64,000 nt of DNA from positions 434,001 through 498,000 of the forward strand of contig CAXXFQ010000019.1 in assembly GCA_963674475.2 (NCBI GenBank), written 5' to 3'. Position numbers and translations under genes: made by a program. The notes under the pieces are model-generated. The model was not told the origin of the DNA, did no database searches, and saw only the letters and a list, made by a program, of their open reading frames with translations. The first letter of the stretch is position 1. Every line of letters begins with the position of its first letter. Below, one piece after another: positions 52,525 through 61,598 of this stretch. Source of the stretch: CAXXFQ01 sp963674475. GTDB lineage: Bacteria; Planctomycetota; Planctomycetia; Pirellulales; Thermoguttaceae.

Positions 52525-52621
52525 TTGGGTCGCGGTGAAAAGTTTTCAACGAAAAAAGTGATCGGTTGGTTTTTTTCGGTTCACGACCGATGAGGGTTTT
52601 CCGTAATCGAAAGGGGTATCG

Positions 52622-55600
52622 ATGAACGATCTTTTTTCCTCAATCGAACTATATCTAAGCTTTGCGTGGTGGCAGTCGACTGTTGTTCTGGCGGCGGCTC
52701 TGGCAGGCTCGTGGTTTTTTCGACGTTTTCCTTGGCGGGCTCAGACGCTGCTTTTACTTGGCGTCTTAGGGGCCGGGGCAGTGCCAGGGATTTCGATATT
52801 TTGTGCCGAAGCCGGTTGGGGAATTTTTTCCTCCGTGCCGGAAATGGTGGCCGAGCCGATCCGTTTAGAACCGACGCGTTTAGAACCGGCGCGTTTAGAA
52901 CCGGCGCGTTTTGAAGAGGCTCTTGTCGAAAGCGACATGGTTCAACCGAATACGGTACCGAATGAAATTGGTTCCGAGACGGCGCAAGCCGACGCCGTTC
53001 AAGCCGAGACGGTTTTTTCGGAGAGCGAGCCGTCGACAGAAATACTTTCGCATACGCAGTCGTCCTCGGTGTTTTTGCTAGAGCAATCAAAATGGCTCTT
53101 CTGGAAAGGGACCGTTTGGGGGCTGGCGATCACGGGCGGCCTGTTGATGGCGATGCTGGTGATCGGTCTGTTTGGGTCTCGCGTGTTGCTTTCTCACGCT
53201 CGACCGGTGGCCGATCCGGCGGTGCAGGGCCAAATCGAACAGGTTGCCGAAAAGTTGGGGCGTCGTCGTTCTCCGTTGCTGTTCACTTCCGATGCGGTTT
53301 CGGGTCCGACCATCTGGGGCTGGGGGATTCACCCTTGCCTGCTTTTCCCCAAGGGGATGCTCGAAGGGGTCTCTTCCCAGGTGCGCGACGCGATCTTTTT
53401 GCACGAGCTGGCCCATCTGGTCCGGTTCGACCACGTCAGCAGCTTTTTGATCCAGCTGTTGGGGTGCTTGCTTTTCTGGAACCCGCTCTACTGGCTCATC
53501 CGACGGCGTAGCGAACTTTGCTCCGATCAGGCGTGCGACGCGATCGCGTTGTTTCACGCCCCGATCCGGCCCGACTCGTACGCCGATATGATCGTTCAAA
53601 TGGCCGCAAGTCGACGTCGACCGGCTGCTTTTCTGTTTCTTTCACGCAAGGAGAAAATCATGGAACGCGTCAAAAACGTCCTCGATTTCGGGCAGTCTCC
53701 TTCAAAGCGACTGCCGAGGAACTCAAAGCTTTGGACCACCACCGTTGTGACTCTTTTTCTTGGGACAACGCTCACGATCGCTCTGATGCAAGAGCGAAAA
53801 GCCGAAGCGGCCAAAGACAAGGCCGAAACGGTTGAAACGGTCCACCTTGGCCCCAAACCACGCCCGATCAAGATCGAGCCGCCCGTTGGCGCCACCGACG
53901 TCGATCCGGAGTTGAAGGAAATCCGCATCACATTCGACCGGGATATGGATACAGCGTGTTTCGCCTGGTGTGTACGCAATGGACGACATCCAAAGGTCGC
54001 AGGAGAGGCAAAGTGGGTTGACGCTCGCACGTGCGTCGTTCCTGTCAAGCTCGAAAAGGGCCAAGCCTACTTTTGGTTGATTAATGTCGGGGAATTCAAC
54101 GGCTTTCGTTCTATCGATGGCGTGCCCTCCGTTCCGACTCCCGCTTACTTTTGCACCAAAGGGGCAAAACCCGATTTGCTGAAGCAGATGACGCCGCCGG
54201 AGGTGGTTTCGTTGAGCGTCCCCAATGGGGCGACCAATGTCCCACCGGGGCGGACGAGACTGTCGGTGACGTTCGACATGCCAATGAGCGGTCACGTTTA
54301 CTTTGAAGAGGGTCCCGATTCTCCCAAGTTTGTTGACAAAGCAGGCGGGTTGAGTCCGGATCGAAAGACCCGAACCATGTTCGCCGACCTCAAACCGGGG
54401 CGAGAGTACACCATCTATCTGAACAGTTCGAAACACCAAAATTATGGGGATGATTTCGCGAACCAACTGGGTGTTTCCTTGAAGCCGTACGTCTGGAAGT
54501 TTTCAACCGCGGCAGAACCGGCGACTTCGTCCAAAGACCAGGCTGAAACCACCGAAACGGTCCACCTCGGCCTCAACCCGCGACCGATCAAGATCGAACC
54601 GGCTGTTGGCGCGATCGACGTTGATCCGGGGCTGAAGGAAATCCGTGTCACCTTTGACCGGGATATGGAGCGTGGGGCTCATTCGTGGTGCGGCGGCGGC
54701 CCGCGGTTTCCTGAAACCACAGGGAGGCCGAAATGGATCGACGCCCGCACGTGCGTTTTGCCCGTCAAGTTTGAAGAGGGCCAAGCTTACTTCTTGTCAT
54801 TGAACACTCCGAGATTCGAAGGGTTTCGCTCTTTCGACGGCTGGCCCGCTATTCCGACCCCCGTTTACTTTTGCACGAAGGGTGCCAGTGCCGATTTGGT
54901 GAAGCTGATGACACCGCCTGAGGTGGTTTCGGTGAGCATTCCCAACGGTGCGACCGGCGTCCAACCAGGGGAGACGCAACTTTCGGTGACGTTCAATGTT
55001 CCGATGGGTGGCGGCATGTCTTGGTGCAGTCTTTCGACGGCGATGAAACTCGAAGGAAGCACCTGGAGCGACGATCGAAAAACCTGCACGACGATTGCCC
55101 ATCTCGATCCGGGACACGAGTTCCGGATTTCGCTCAACAGTCCGAGGTACCAAAATTTCAGGAATGAACTCGGGCTGCCGCTGAAGCCGTATCTCTGGAC
55201 GTTTTCAACGTCGGGAGAACCGTCCCAAACTGGTGGAGAGTTCAAAACACCACTTGGCGACTACACCCATTTGACCATTTTTAAACCGGTCGGCGATTTT
55301 GATCCGCAAACGCCGATGGAACTTCTTCATGAGCTTCACGAAAAGTTTCAAAGGGTCGGTGGGATTCGAACAGGCTTTTTCCGAACTTGGCCGAAAGATG
55401 GTCGACTGGTCGGAGGAATCTGTACAAGCACTCCTGACTTACTGGAAAAGGCGATTAAAGATAACTCCGATTTGCAGTGGATAAGCACGGATCGGCTATC
55501 GAAGGAGTCGTTTGAAAAACACGAAAAACGGCAGCAGGAGTCGATGCCGGGTGTGTTTATCGCCGGGGGCAATCATACCCATTTGACGATTTTCAAGCCG

Positions 55601-57427
55601 GTCGACGATTTTGAGCCGCAAACGCCGATGGAACTTCTTCAAAAGCTTGACAAAACCCTCTTGAAGTCGAAACGGGTTCGGACCGGCTGGTTCCGCACGT
55701 GGTCGGAAGACGGTCGCTTGTTCGGCGGGATTTGTACCGGGAATCCTGGGGGACTTGAAGAGGTCCTTGAAAAAATACCCGAGTTGGAGTTGGTTCGTAC
55801 CGAGCGTTTGACGAAGGAGTCGTTTGAAAAACATGAAAGCCGAGAACAGGAGTCGATGCCGGGTGTGTTTATCGCCGAGGGCAATCATACGCATTTGACG
55901 ATTTTCAAGCCGGTCGGCGATTTTGAGCCGCAAACGCCGATGAAACTTCTTCAAAAGCTCAACAAGACCCTCTCCAAGTCGAAACGGGTTCGGACCGGCT
56001 GGTTCCGCACGTGGTCGGAAGACGGTCGCTTGTTCGGCGGGATTTGTACCGGGAATCCTGGGGGACTTGAAGAGGTCCTTGAAAAAATACCCGAGTTGGA
56101 GTTGGTTCGTACCGAGCGTTTGACGAAGGAGTCGTTTGAAAAACATGAAAGCCGAGAACAGGAGTCGATGCCGGGCGCTTTGAAGGCCCAGAGTAAACAT
56201 ACGCATTTAACGATTTTCAAACCGGTCGGCGATTTTGATCCGCAAACGCCGATGGAACTTTTTCAGAAGCTCACCATGAACCTCACTAATTCGAAACGGG
56301 CATGGACCGGGTGGTTTCGCACGTGGTCGGAAGACGGTCGTTTGTTCGGCGGGATTTGCACTGTTAATCCCAAAGGGCTCGAAGAGTTCCTTGAAAAAAT
56401 ACCCGAGTTGGAATTGGTTCGTACCGAGAGACTGACAAAAGAATCGTTTGAAAAACACGAGAAGCGAAAGCAGGAGTCGATGCCGGGCATTTTTATCACC
56501 TGGGGCAATTATACGCATTTGACGATTTTCAAGCCGATCGGCGATTTTCAGCCGAAAACGCCCAAAGAGCTTTTCGATGAGCTTCACGCAACGTTTCATA
56601 AGGTCGATGGGATTCGGACCGGTTGGTTTCGAGCATGGCAGAAAGACGGTCGACTGGTCGGGGGGATTTGTACGAACACTCCTGACGCACTGAAAAAAGC
56701 GATTGAAGAAAACTCTGATTTGCAGTGGATAAGCACCGATTGGCTGACGTTGGAGTCGTTCAAAAAACACGAGAAGCGACGTCATAAGCCTTTGTCGGGC
56801 GCTCCTTTTATCGCCGAGGGTAAACATACGCATTTAACGATTTTCAAACCGGTCGGCGATTTTCAGCCGAAAACGCCCAAAGAGCTTCTCGATGAGCTTC
56901 ACGCAACGTTTCATAAGGTCGGGGGGATTCGGACCGGTTGGTTCCGAACCTGGCCGAAAGACGGTCGACTGGTCGGAGGGATTTGTACGAGCACCCCTGA
57001 CGCACTGAAAAAAGCGATTGAAGAAAACCCTGAGTTGGAATGGATCAGTACCGATCGGCTGACGAAAGAGTCGTTTGAAAAACACGAGAAGCGACAGCAG
57101 GAGTCGTTGCAGGGTGTTTCTATTCCCGAGGTAAAGTATACTCACCTGGCAATTTTTAAGTCGGTTGGCGATTTTAGGCCACAACGTTCACAGGAACTTC
57201 TTGATGAACTTCAAGAAAGCTTCCATAAGACCAATCAGGTCCGAATCGGTTGTTTTCGCACGTGGCCGGCCAGCGATCGATTGGTAGGTGGAATTTGTAC
57301 GAACGATCCCGAGGGACTTGGAAAAGTGATCGAAGAGAATCCTGATTTGAAACTGGTAACCACCAGAAAATTGACTAAGAAACTATTCGAAAGACATTCC
57401 AAGCGTCAGTCAAAGTCGTTGGAATAA
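52622..57427 (+). CDS. BlaR1-like M56 metallopeptidase with four Ig-like domains and seven ~104-residue repeats
   Basis: A 1601-residue protein. Four or more TM helices (~15-35, ~40-58, ~160-190, ~285-305, ~370-390) enclose a cytoplasmic M56 zinc protease with HELAH at 261-265. A short tandem (RLEPTRLEPARLEPARFE) lies near residues 80-97. Outside the last helix come two copies (~415-655, ~656-880) of a two-Ig module (PIKIEPPVGATDVDPELKEI; PEVVSLSVPNGATNVPPG). Seven repeats follow (from ~881), each THLTIFKPVGDF ... R-T-G-W-F-R-T-W ... GGICT ... LTKESFEKHE. The repeats look like a beta-alpha-beta-beta-alpha-beta fold (inference). A penicillin-binding sensor domain as in BlaR1 is absent. Partner of the BlaI gene upstream. 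Confidence 0.9.
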   Translation: MNDLFSSIELYLSFAWWQSTVVLAAALAGSWFFRRFPWRAQTLLLLGVLGAGAVPGISIFCAEAGWGIFSSVPEMVAEPIRLEPTRLEPARLEPARFEEALVESDMVQPNTVPNEIGSETAQADAVQAETVFSESEPSTEILSHTQSSSVFLLEQSKWLFWKGTVWGLAITGGLLMAMLVIGLFGSRVLLSHARPVADPAVQGQIEQVAEKLGRRRSPLLFTSDAVSGPTIWGWGIHPCLLFPKGMLEGVSSQVRDAIFLHELAHLVRFDHVSSFLIQLLGCLLFWNPLYWLIRRRSELCSDQACDAIALFHAPIRPDSYADMIVQMAASRRRPAAFLFLSRKEKIMERVKNVLDFGQSPSKRLPRNSKLWTTTVVTLFLGTTLTIALMQERKAEAAKDKAETVETVHLGPKPRPIKIEPPVGATDVDPELKEIRITFDRDMDTACFAWCVRNGRHPKVAGEAKWVDARTCVVPVKLEKGQAYFWLINVGEFNGFRSIDGVPSVPTPAYFCTKGAKPDLLKQMTPPEVVSLSVPNGATNVPPGRTRLSVTFDMPMSGHVYFEEGPDSPKFVDKAGGLSPDRKTRTMFADLKPGREYTIYLNSSKHQNYGDDFANQLGVSLKPYVWKFSTAAEPATSSKDQAETTETVHLGLNPRPIKIEPAVGAIDVDPGLKEIRVTFDRDMERGAHSWCGGGPRFPETTGRPKWIDARTCVLPVKFEEGQAYFLSLNTPRFEGFRSFDGWPAIPTPVYFCTKGASADLVKLMTPPEVVSVSIPNGATGVQPGETQLSVTFNVPMGGGMSWCSLSTAMKLEGSTWSDDRKTCTTIAHLDPGHEFRISLNSPRYQNFRNELGLPLKPYLWTFSTSGEPSQTGGEFKTPLGDYTHLTIFKPVGDFDPQTPMELLHELHEKFQRVGGIRTGFFRTWPKDGRLVGGICTSTPDLLEKAIKDNSDLQWISTDRLSKESFEKHEKRQQESMPGVFIAGGNHTHLTIFKPVDDFEPQTPMELLQKLDKTLLKSKRVRTGWFRTWSEDGRLFGGICTGNPGGLEEVLEKIPELELVRTERLTKESFEKHESREQESMPGVFIAEGNHTHLTIFKPVGDFEPQTPMKLLQKLNKTLSKSKRVRTGWFRTWSEDGRLFGGICTGNPGGLEEVLEKIPELELVRTERLTKESFEKHESREQESMPGALKAQSKHTHLTIFKPVGDFDPQTPMELFQKLTMNLTNSKRAWTGWFRTWSEDGRLFGGICTVNPKGLEEFLEKIPELELVRTERLTKESFEKHEKRKQESMPGIFITWGNYTHLTIFKPIGDFQPKTPKELFDELHATFHKVDGIRTGWFRAWQKDGRLVGGICTNTPDALKKAIEENSDLQWISTDWLTLESFKKHEKRRHKPLSGAPFIAEGKHTHLTIFKPVGDFQPKTPKELLDELHATFHKVGGIRTGWFRTWPKDGRLVGGICTSTPDALKKAIEENPELEWISTDRLTKESFEKHEKRQQESLQGVSIPEVKYTHLAIFKSVGDFRPQRSQELLDELQESFHKTNQVRIGCFRTWPASDRLVGGICTNDPEGLGKVIEENPDLKLVTTRKLTKKLFERHSKRQSKSLE
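55262..57427 (+). repeat. Seven in-frame tandem repeats of ~312 bp
   Basis: Repeat starts are near 55262, 55574, 55886, 56198, 56510, 56825 and 57137. Units 2 and 3 are almost identical at the DNA level over more than 200 bases (from about 55677 and 55989), while 5 and 6 are close relatives; 1 and 7 are the most diverged. Confidence 0.92.
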
Positions 57428-57497
57428 GCTGCTGCGGAATTTTGCAAAAAAGCAATCCCGCTATTTTGTTTGAAAAAACTTTAGAGCGCATTCCACA

Positions 57498-57618
57498 TAA
57501 GTGTAGCGGCTTCCTTGCAACTTAGGGGACTGTGGTAAGTTTAAAAGATCGATTTTCCCTCTATGCATTGAGCAGCCGCAGGGATATTTCCCGCGTCCGT
57601 TCCAGACGCTACACTTAA
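57498..57618. mobile_element. MITE-like element with 11-bp inverted ends
   Basis: TAAGTGTAGCG (57498-57508) and CGCTACACTTA (57608-57618) are perfect inverted ends of a 121-bp non-coding segment. It includes CTTCCTTGCAACTTAGGGGA. Diverged relatives are at 5109-5245 and 21955-21984. No clear target duplication is seen. Confidence 0.65.
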
Positions 57619-57633
57619 ATGAAAACAACTCAA

Positions 57634-57659
57634 GCCCGGAGCCGTTCCGGGCTTTTTCT
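57634..57659 (+). terminator. Rho-independent terminator
   Basis: AGCCCGGA (57634-57641) pairs with TCCGGGCT (57647-57654), followed by TTTTTCT. It lies between the convergent M56 and KDPG aldolase genes and ends the former. Confidence 0.85.
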
Positions 57660-58305
57660 ATGCGCGGGCTTTCTCGACCACTTCCAGGAATTCCCGCGAG
57701 CGTTTTTCGATTTCCGCGGTGTCCCCTTCGAGGATCAAGTTGACCGGGGCGATACTGCCGCCGACACCCAGAGCGGTCGCGCCGGCACGGAGGAAGTCGG
57801 CCGCCGTGTCGAGGTTCACGCCGCCGGTGGGTACCAACGGGATCTGGGGCAGCGGGCCTCGGACCGCCTTGATATGTTTCGGGCCCAGGACGTCACATGG
57901 AAAAACCTTGACCAGTTCGGCGCCCGACTCCCAAGCGGTGAGGATCTCGGTCGGTGTCATTGCCCCGCTAGCGCACGGTTTGCCGTAGCGGACGCAGACC
58001 TCGATCACCCGCGGGTTGAGCGTCGGCGTGACCAGGAATTCGGCTCCGCTTAAGATGGCGATCCGGGCGGTTTCCGGGTCGAGAACCGTTCCGGCGCCGA
58101 GGAGGATTTGATCGCCCAAGCGGTCGGCCACTTTTTCGATGACCCGATGGGTTCCCGGTGCCGAGAAGGGGATTTCGATCACGTCGACCCCACCGGCGTG
58201 GACCGCGTCGACGGCCGCCGGGATCTTCTCCCCTTCCGGAGCGCGAAGAATGGCGACGATGCCGAGTTGCTTGATTCGATTGAGAATATCGGTTTTGTTC
58301 ATCAT
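57658..58305 (-). CDS. eda: 2-dehydro-3-deoxyphosphogluconate aldolase
   Basis: A 215-residue class I aldolase that splits KDPG into pyruvate and glyceraldehyde-3-phosphate. It has RIKQLGIVAILRAPEGEKI, the catalytic Glu in DVIEIPFSAPGT, GAGTVLDPETARIAILSGAE, the Schiff-base Lys in AELVKVFPCDVLGPKHIKAV, and VPTGGVNLDTAADFLRAGA. It lies 63 bases after the KDG kinase gene on the same strand. The pair would finish breakdown of uronates or pectin via 2-keto-3-deoxygluconate. ATG 58305 or 58302; the ribosome site is weak. Confidence 0.95.
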   Translation of the reverse strand: MMNKTDILNRIKQLGIVAILRAPEGEKIPAAVDAVHAGGVDVIEIPFSAPGTHRVIEKVADRLGDQILLGAGTVLDPETARIAILSGAEFLVTPTLNPRVIEVCVRYGKPCASGAMTPTEILTAWESGAELVKVFPCDVLGPKHIKAVRGPLPQIPLVPTGGVNLDTAADFLRAGATALGVGGSIAPVNLILEGDTAEIEKRSREFLEVVEKARA

Positions 58306-58368
58306 TTTTTGTTAAGCAGTTGTTCTTTTGAAGGGGCAAGATCTTTTTGAAGTCAAAGGCGAACCGTA

Positions 58369-59462
58369 CTAGCGAACGACGCGCCCGCTGCCGCCGTGAT
58401 GCATCAGGTTTTCGACCTCTTCTCGCGTGTTGTAGTTGAAGTCGCCGGTGATCGAGTGGCACAGACAGCTGGCCGCCGTGGCAAATCGGACGGCGACCGA
58501 CGGTTCGGCCAACTCGGGCGTGTTCAGCGCGAAGATCAATCCGGCGGCGAACGAGTCTCCCGCGCCGACCCGGTCGACGATCGCTCGAATCTCGTAGGGG
58601 CAATAGTTCCCCTGGTCGTCGCAGGGGCCGAAATGGGCCTGGTCCGATTTGGCGTCAAAGAACATCGCCCCCCAGTTGTTGTGCGAGGCGGAGATGCTTT
58701 CTCGTAGCGTGATGGCGACCTGTTTGACGTTGGGATATTCGGCGACGACCTTTCGAGCGACGCCGGGATAGCGGGCGACGTCCAACTGGCCCCGCTCGAC
58801 ATCGGTGTTGTCGGCCCGAATATCGAGCACATCGTCGCAATCGCTTTCGTTGGCCACGACCAGATCGACGTGCGAGACGATCTCACGCATCGTCGCGCGG
58901 GCCAGCTCTTTTGCCGATTTCGACGGGTCCCAATGCCAGAGTTTTTTGCGGAAGTTCAAGTCGATCGAGACGGTCAACCCGGCTTGTTTTGCCGCGCGGA
59001 TCGAGGCGAGGGTCGCTTCGGCGGCCAGGCGTGAAACGGCCGGGGTGATTCCCGAGATGTGAAACCAACCGGCGTCTTGGAAGGCGGTTGGCCAATCATA
59101 GTTCGACGCGTCGGTCAGGCTGATCGAGGAGCCTTCACGATCGTAAATCACCTGACTGGGGCGTTGGTTGGCTCCGGCTTCGACGAAGTAAAGGCCCAGT
59201 CGCCCGGAATCGGTTCGCAGGATCGACTCGGTATCGACGCCAAGACCCCGTAACGTGTCGACACAGCCTGGGCGACCGAGTGCTTGGGAAGCGCGGTGAC
59301 GAACCGTGTTTTTCCGCCCAGAAGGCTTACCGAAACGGCCACGTTCGCCTCGGACCCGGCAAAGCTCAGCTCGGCCGTCCCCGGAAACGCCTGTCGGTTT
59401 CGTCCGAATCCGGCCGGGTTGATTCGCCCCATAATTTCGCCAAAAGTAACGATCGTTTTCAT
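58369..59462 (-). pseudogene. kdgK: 2-keto-3-deoxygluconate kinase (PfkB family), broken by a one-base frameshift
   Basis: The kinase would phosphorylate KDG for the aldolase next door. The N-terminal part begins at ATG 59462 (MKTIVTFGEIMGRINPAG, FAGSEANVAVSVSLLGGKTR) and runs to LPKHSVAQA. Near 59262-59268 one base appears missing. In the next frame the protein continues CVDTLRGLGVDTESILRTDS ... GLYFVEAGANQRPSQVIYDR, and on to the PfkB ATP/substrate motif DRVGAGDSFAAGLIFAL. Nothing else is disrupted and the codon pattern is normal on both sides. Either a very recent mutation or a sequencing error. About 364 residues if restored. Confidence 0.88.
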
Positions 59463-59555
59463 CAGTAGGCTCATTTGCGAGTGAACGATGGTATTGGTTT
59501 ATGAAAACCCGTATTTTAGCCCGATCGCAGGGCAGGAGGAACCCCCCAAACCCCT

Positions 59556-59816
59556 TTAAGTCATCTGGTTCGATTCCTCCTCATCCTGATTTTCTTTTGC
59601 GACGGCATATTGAATGACGCTCTTTAATCGCTCGGGCGTATCGGAGCCAAGAATATATTTTCGATGGAAAGAACCGGTAATCAGAACCCCGCGATTCCCA
59701 CTCATAAAATAAGCGGTCGCCTCTTTCCCAAATCGAATTCCCCAGCCGCCAAAATCCCGAATCGGCCGGAACGAGGTGATTTCTACCGAGGCGATCTTCT
59801 CTCCCACAGTCCCCAC
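59556..59816 (-). pseudogene. PH-like domain protein fragment
   Basis: An 86-residue open frame matching only the C-terminal half of a bacterial PH-like membrane-protein family: SFRPIRDFGGWGIRFGKEAT, YFMSGNRGVLI and RKYILGSDTPERLKSVI. Full-length relatives have one or two TM helices and ~60-100 more residues before the RPIRDFGGWGIR motif. An in-frame stop lies just upstream, so that part is missing. GTG 59816 is the only plausible start. It may be a short functional protein, but a truncated relic is more likely. Confidence 0.55.
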
Positions 59817-59935
59817 TGCATAGAACGCCTAAAAACCAAAACCCTTTACGCGACGTGAAAGCAGGTTTATACTACGCGACGGTGATTGATGAAAATCCCT
59901 TTCCGTTCACTACTGAGTACTTAAGAGACCCCTCC

Positions 59936-60475
59936 ATGAAAAAATCTTTTGATCGCCCTTTGACCGACTTCATCCGCTCCATTCCCGACTTTCCTAAACC
60001 GGGCATCTTGTTTCGTGATATTACGCCACTGTTGGCCGAACCGCAGGCGTTTGCCGAGACGGTGCGCCAGTTGGCTGAACCGTTTCGCGATAAAAAAATC
60101 GATCGGATAGCGACGGCCGAAGCGCGAGGGTTTATGTTTGCCGCGCCGTTGGCGCTGGAATTGGGGGTCAGTCTGGTTCCGATCCGTAAACCGGGAAAAC
60201 TGCCCAGCGAGACCCTTTCGTTTACCTACGATCTGGAATACGGCACCGACACGTTGGAAATCCACGCCGATGCGATTGGCCCAGGCGAAAAGGTCCTCGT
60301 GGTCGACGACCTCCTGGCTACCGGCGGGACGGTCGAGGCCTGCTGTCATATGGTCGAGAAGATGGGAGCCGAGGTCGTCGGATGCGTCTTCCTCATCGAG
60401 CTGATCGGTCTTGGCGGCGCCGAACGTCTGAAACAGTACGACCTGTTCAGTCTGATCAAATACGAAGAAGCGTAA
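59936..60475 (+). CDS. apt: Adenine phosphoribosyltransferase
   Basis: A 179-residue purine salvage enzyme making AMP from adenine and PRPP. It shows RSIPDFPKPGILFRDITPLL, IATAEARGFMFAAPLALELG, RKPGKLPSETLSFTYDLEYG and the PRPP loop VLVVDDLLATGGTVEACCHM. ATG 59936 gives the normal family length; the frame extends upstream to 59855 without homology. The ribosome site is weak. It stands alone, with the PH-like fragment on the opposite strand upstream. Confidence 0.96.
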   Translation: MKKSFDRPLTDFIRSIPDFPKPGILFRDITPLLAEPQAFAETVRQLAEPFRDKKIDRIATAEARGFMFAAPLALELGVSLVPIRKPGKLPSETLSFTYDLEYGTDTLEIHADAIGPGEKVLVVDDLLATGGTVEACCHMVEKMGAEVVGCVFLIELIGLGGAERLKQYDLFSLIKYEEA

Positions 60476-60674
60476 TGAAAAATCGCTTGGGGGGAAGCGA
60501 CCAGCCGATTCGTTGGCTCGCTTTTCCTCCCCTTCCCTTTTCCCATTCCCCCTCTCCCCTACCATCGGCCCCCCTTTCTTCGACAAAAGGTCCGTCTCCG
60601 TTTTCTCTTGGGGCGTGAAACGCCGATGGCACGATCAAAAGAGAAAAGGGGAAATTTTTCCACGGGGGGAAACG

Positions 60675-60995
60675 ATGAAAAGGTCGGCTCTTTGGGGATT
60701 GTTCTTGGGATTGGCGATTCTTTCGGCGGCTTCGCCATCGGCGTCGGCGAAGATTTTTGACCATTTGGGGAATATCCTACACCGGCAGCCTGCCCAAGCG
60801 GTCCCTCAAACGGGCGCGATGTCGGCCCCCACACCGGTTCCCTATCTGATCGCCAACCCGGCCCATCAAGCCAATATCTACGGCGCCCAAGTCCCGACCT
60901 ACCGATGGGGCTGGTTCGGGGCCCAGTCGACCAAAAAGGATCTCACGATCCGAAACGGGTACTACCGCAAGAGTCGCGAATGGGTATTTAAGTAG
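60675..60995 (+). CDS. Small secreted protein, function unknown
   Basis: A 106-residue protein with a signal peptide (LFLGLAILSAASPSASA). The mature ~80 residues contain ANIYGAQVPTYRWGWFGAQS and end NGYYRKSREWVFK, a Tyr/Trp/Arg-rich pattern seen in small planctomycete exported proteins. No family or function is recognised. GGGGGGAAACG precedes the ATG as ribosome site. Unlinked to its neighbours. Confidence 0.72.
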   Translation: MKRSALWGLFLGLAILSAASPSASAKIFDHLGNILHRQPAQAVPQTGAMSAPTPVPYLIANPAHQANIYGAQVPTYRWGWFGAQSTKKDLTIRNGYYRKSREWVFK

Positions 60996-61598
60996 CGGGA
61001 CAAAACGTTACCGCTGTCTTCGTGATAGAGAAATCTCTACCTATTCTGTTTATTTGTTCTATCGTAACAAGCCCTTCCGTCGTCTCGCGTTATGTCGTGA
61101 AGTCAATCGTTAAATTCTACTTATTCCCTCTAAGTGGCATTATCCTTAAAGTCTTCTGACCTCGCAGGTCGATCCTACCTAAGCCCGAGAGTTATCGATC
61201 ACTCCAGCCAGTGCCGGATCATCGCCTCCGCCCTGGAAAAACAGGATGGTCTTCTCTCTTGAGCAAAAAAGATTTTGTTTACTAGGATGACATCTTCCCT
61301 CGTGTTCGAACGAGCGTCTTTGGTCGGATCGATTTTTTATGACCAACGGACGTGAAAGAAAGCGAATCCGCGTAAAACCGTTTCTCTTCTCGTAGAAGTG
61401 GCCGGTTGAGGTTCCTTTTTTTTCGTAACGAGTCGGCGAGGGAAAAGAAAACACTCGAAGGCCTTTTTTTATACCGATTCCCACTTGAAATTATGCGTTG
61501 TCACCCGTTTACCCTTTGGGGAAACAGGTAGTTTTCACACGAGGCAACGCGCAATTCCAAATTGGAACGCGTATTACGAGGGCAGAAGACCTACCGCA
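60996..61598. other. Intergenic region upstream of the TolC-family gene
   Basis: 603 bases of lower GC without a supported gene. It contains the palindrome TTCCAA-A-TTGGAA (61555-61567), flanked by GCG/CGC, 32 bases before the GTG of the next gene, and a GGTAGTTTTCACACG segment. The rest shows no recognised structure. Confidence 0.4.
61555..61567. promoter_or_regulatory. Short palindrome near the TolC-family gene start
   Basis: TTCCAA-A-TTGGAA, a perfect 6-bp dyad with a one-base centre, flanked by GCG and CGC. It could be an operator for the efflux gene; no regulator is known. Confidence 0.3.

Noticed and set aside
55262..57427. Assembly artefact as the cause of the seven sensor repeats
   Set aside because: Most units differ at many positions, so they are real copies; only units 2 and 3 are close enough to leave some doubt about exact copy number.
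57498..57618. CRISPR-like array
   Set aside because: Only one pair of inverted ends; no regularly spaced direct repeats, and no cas genes anywhere in the window.
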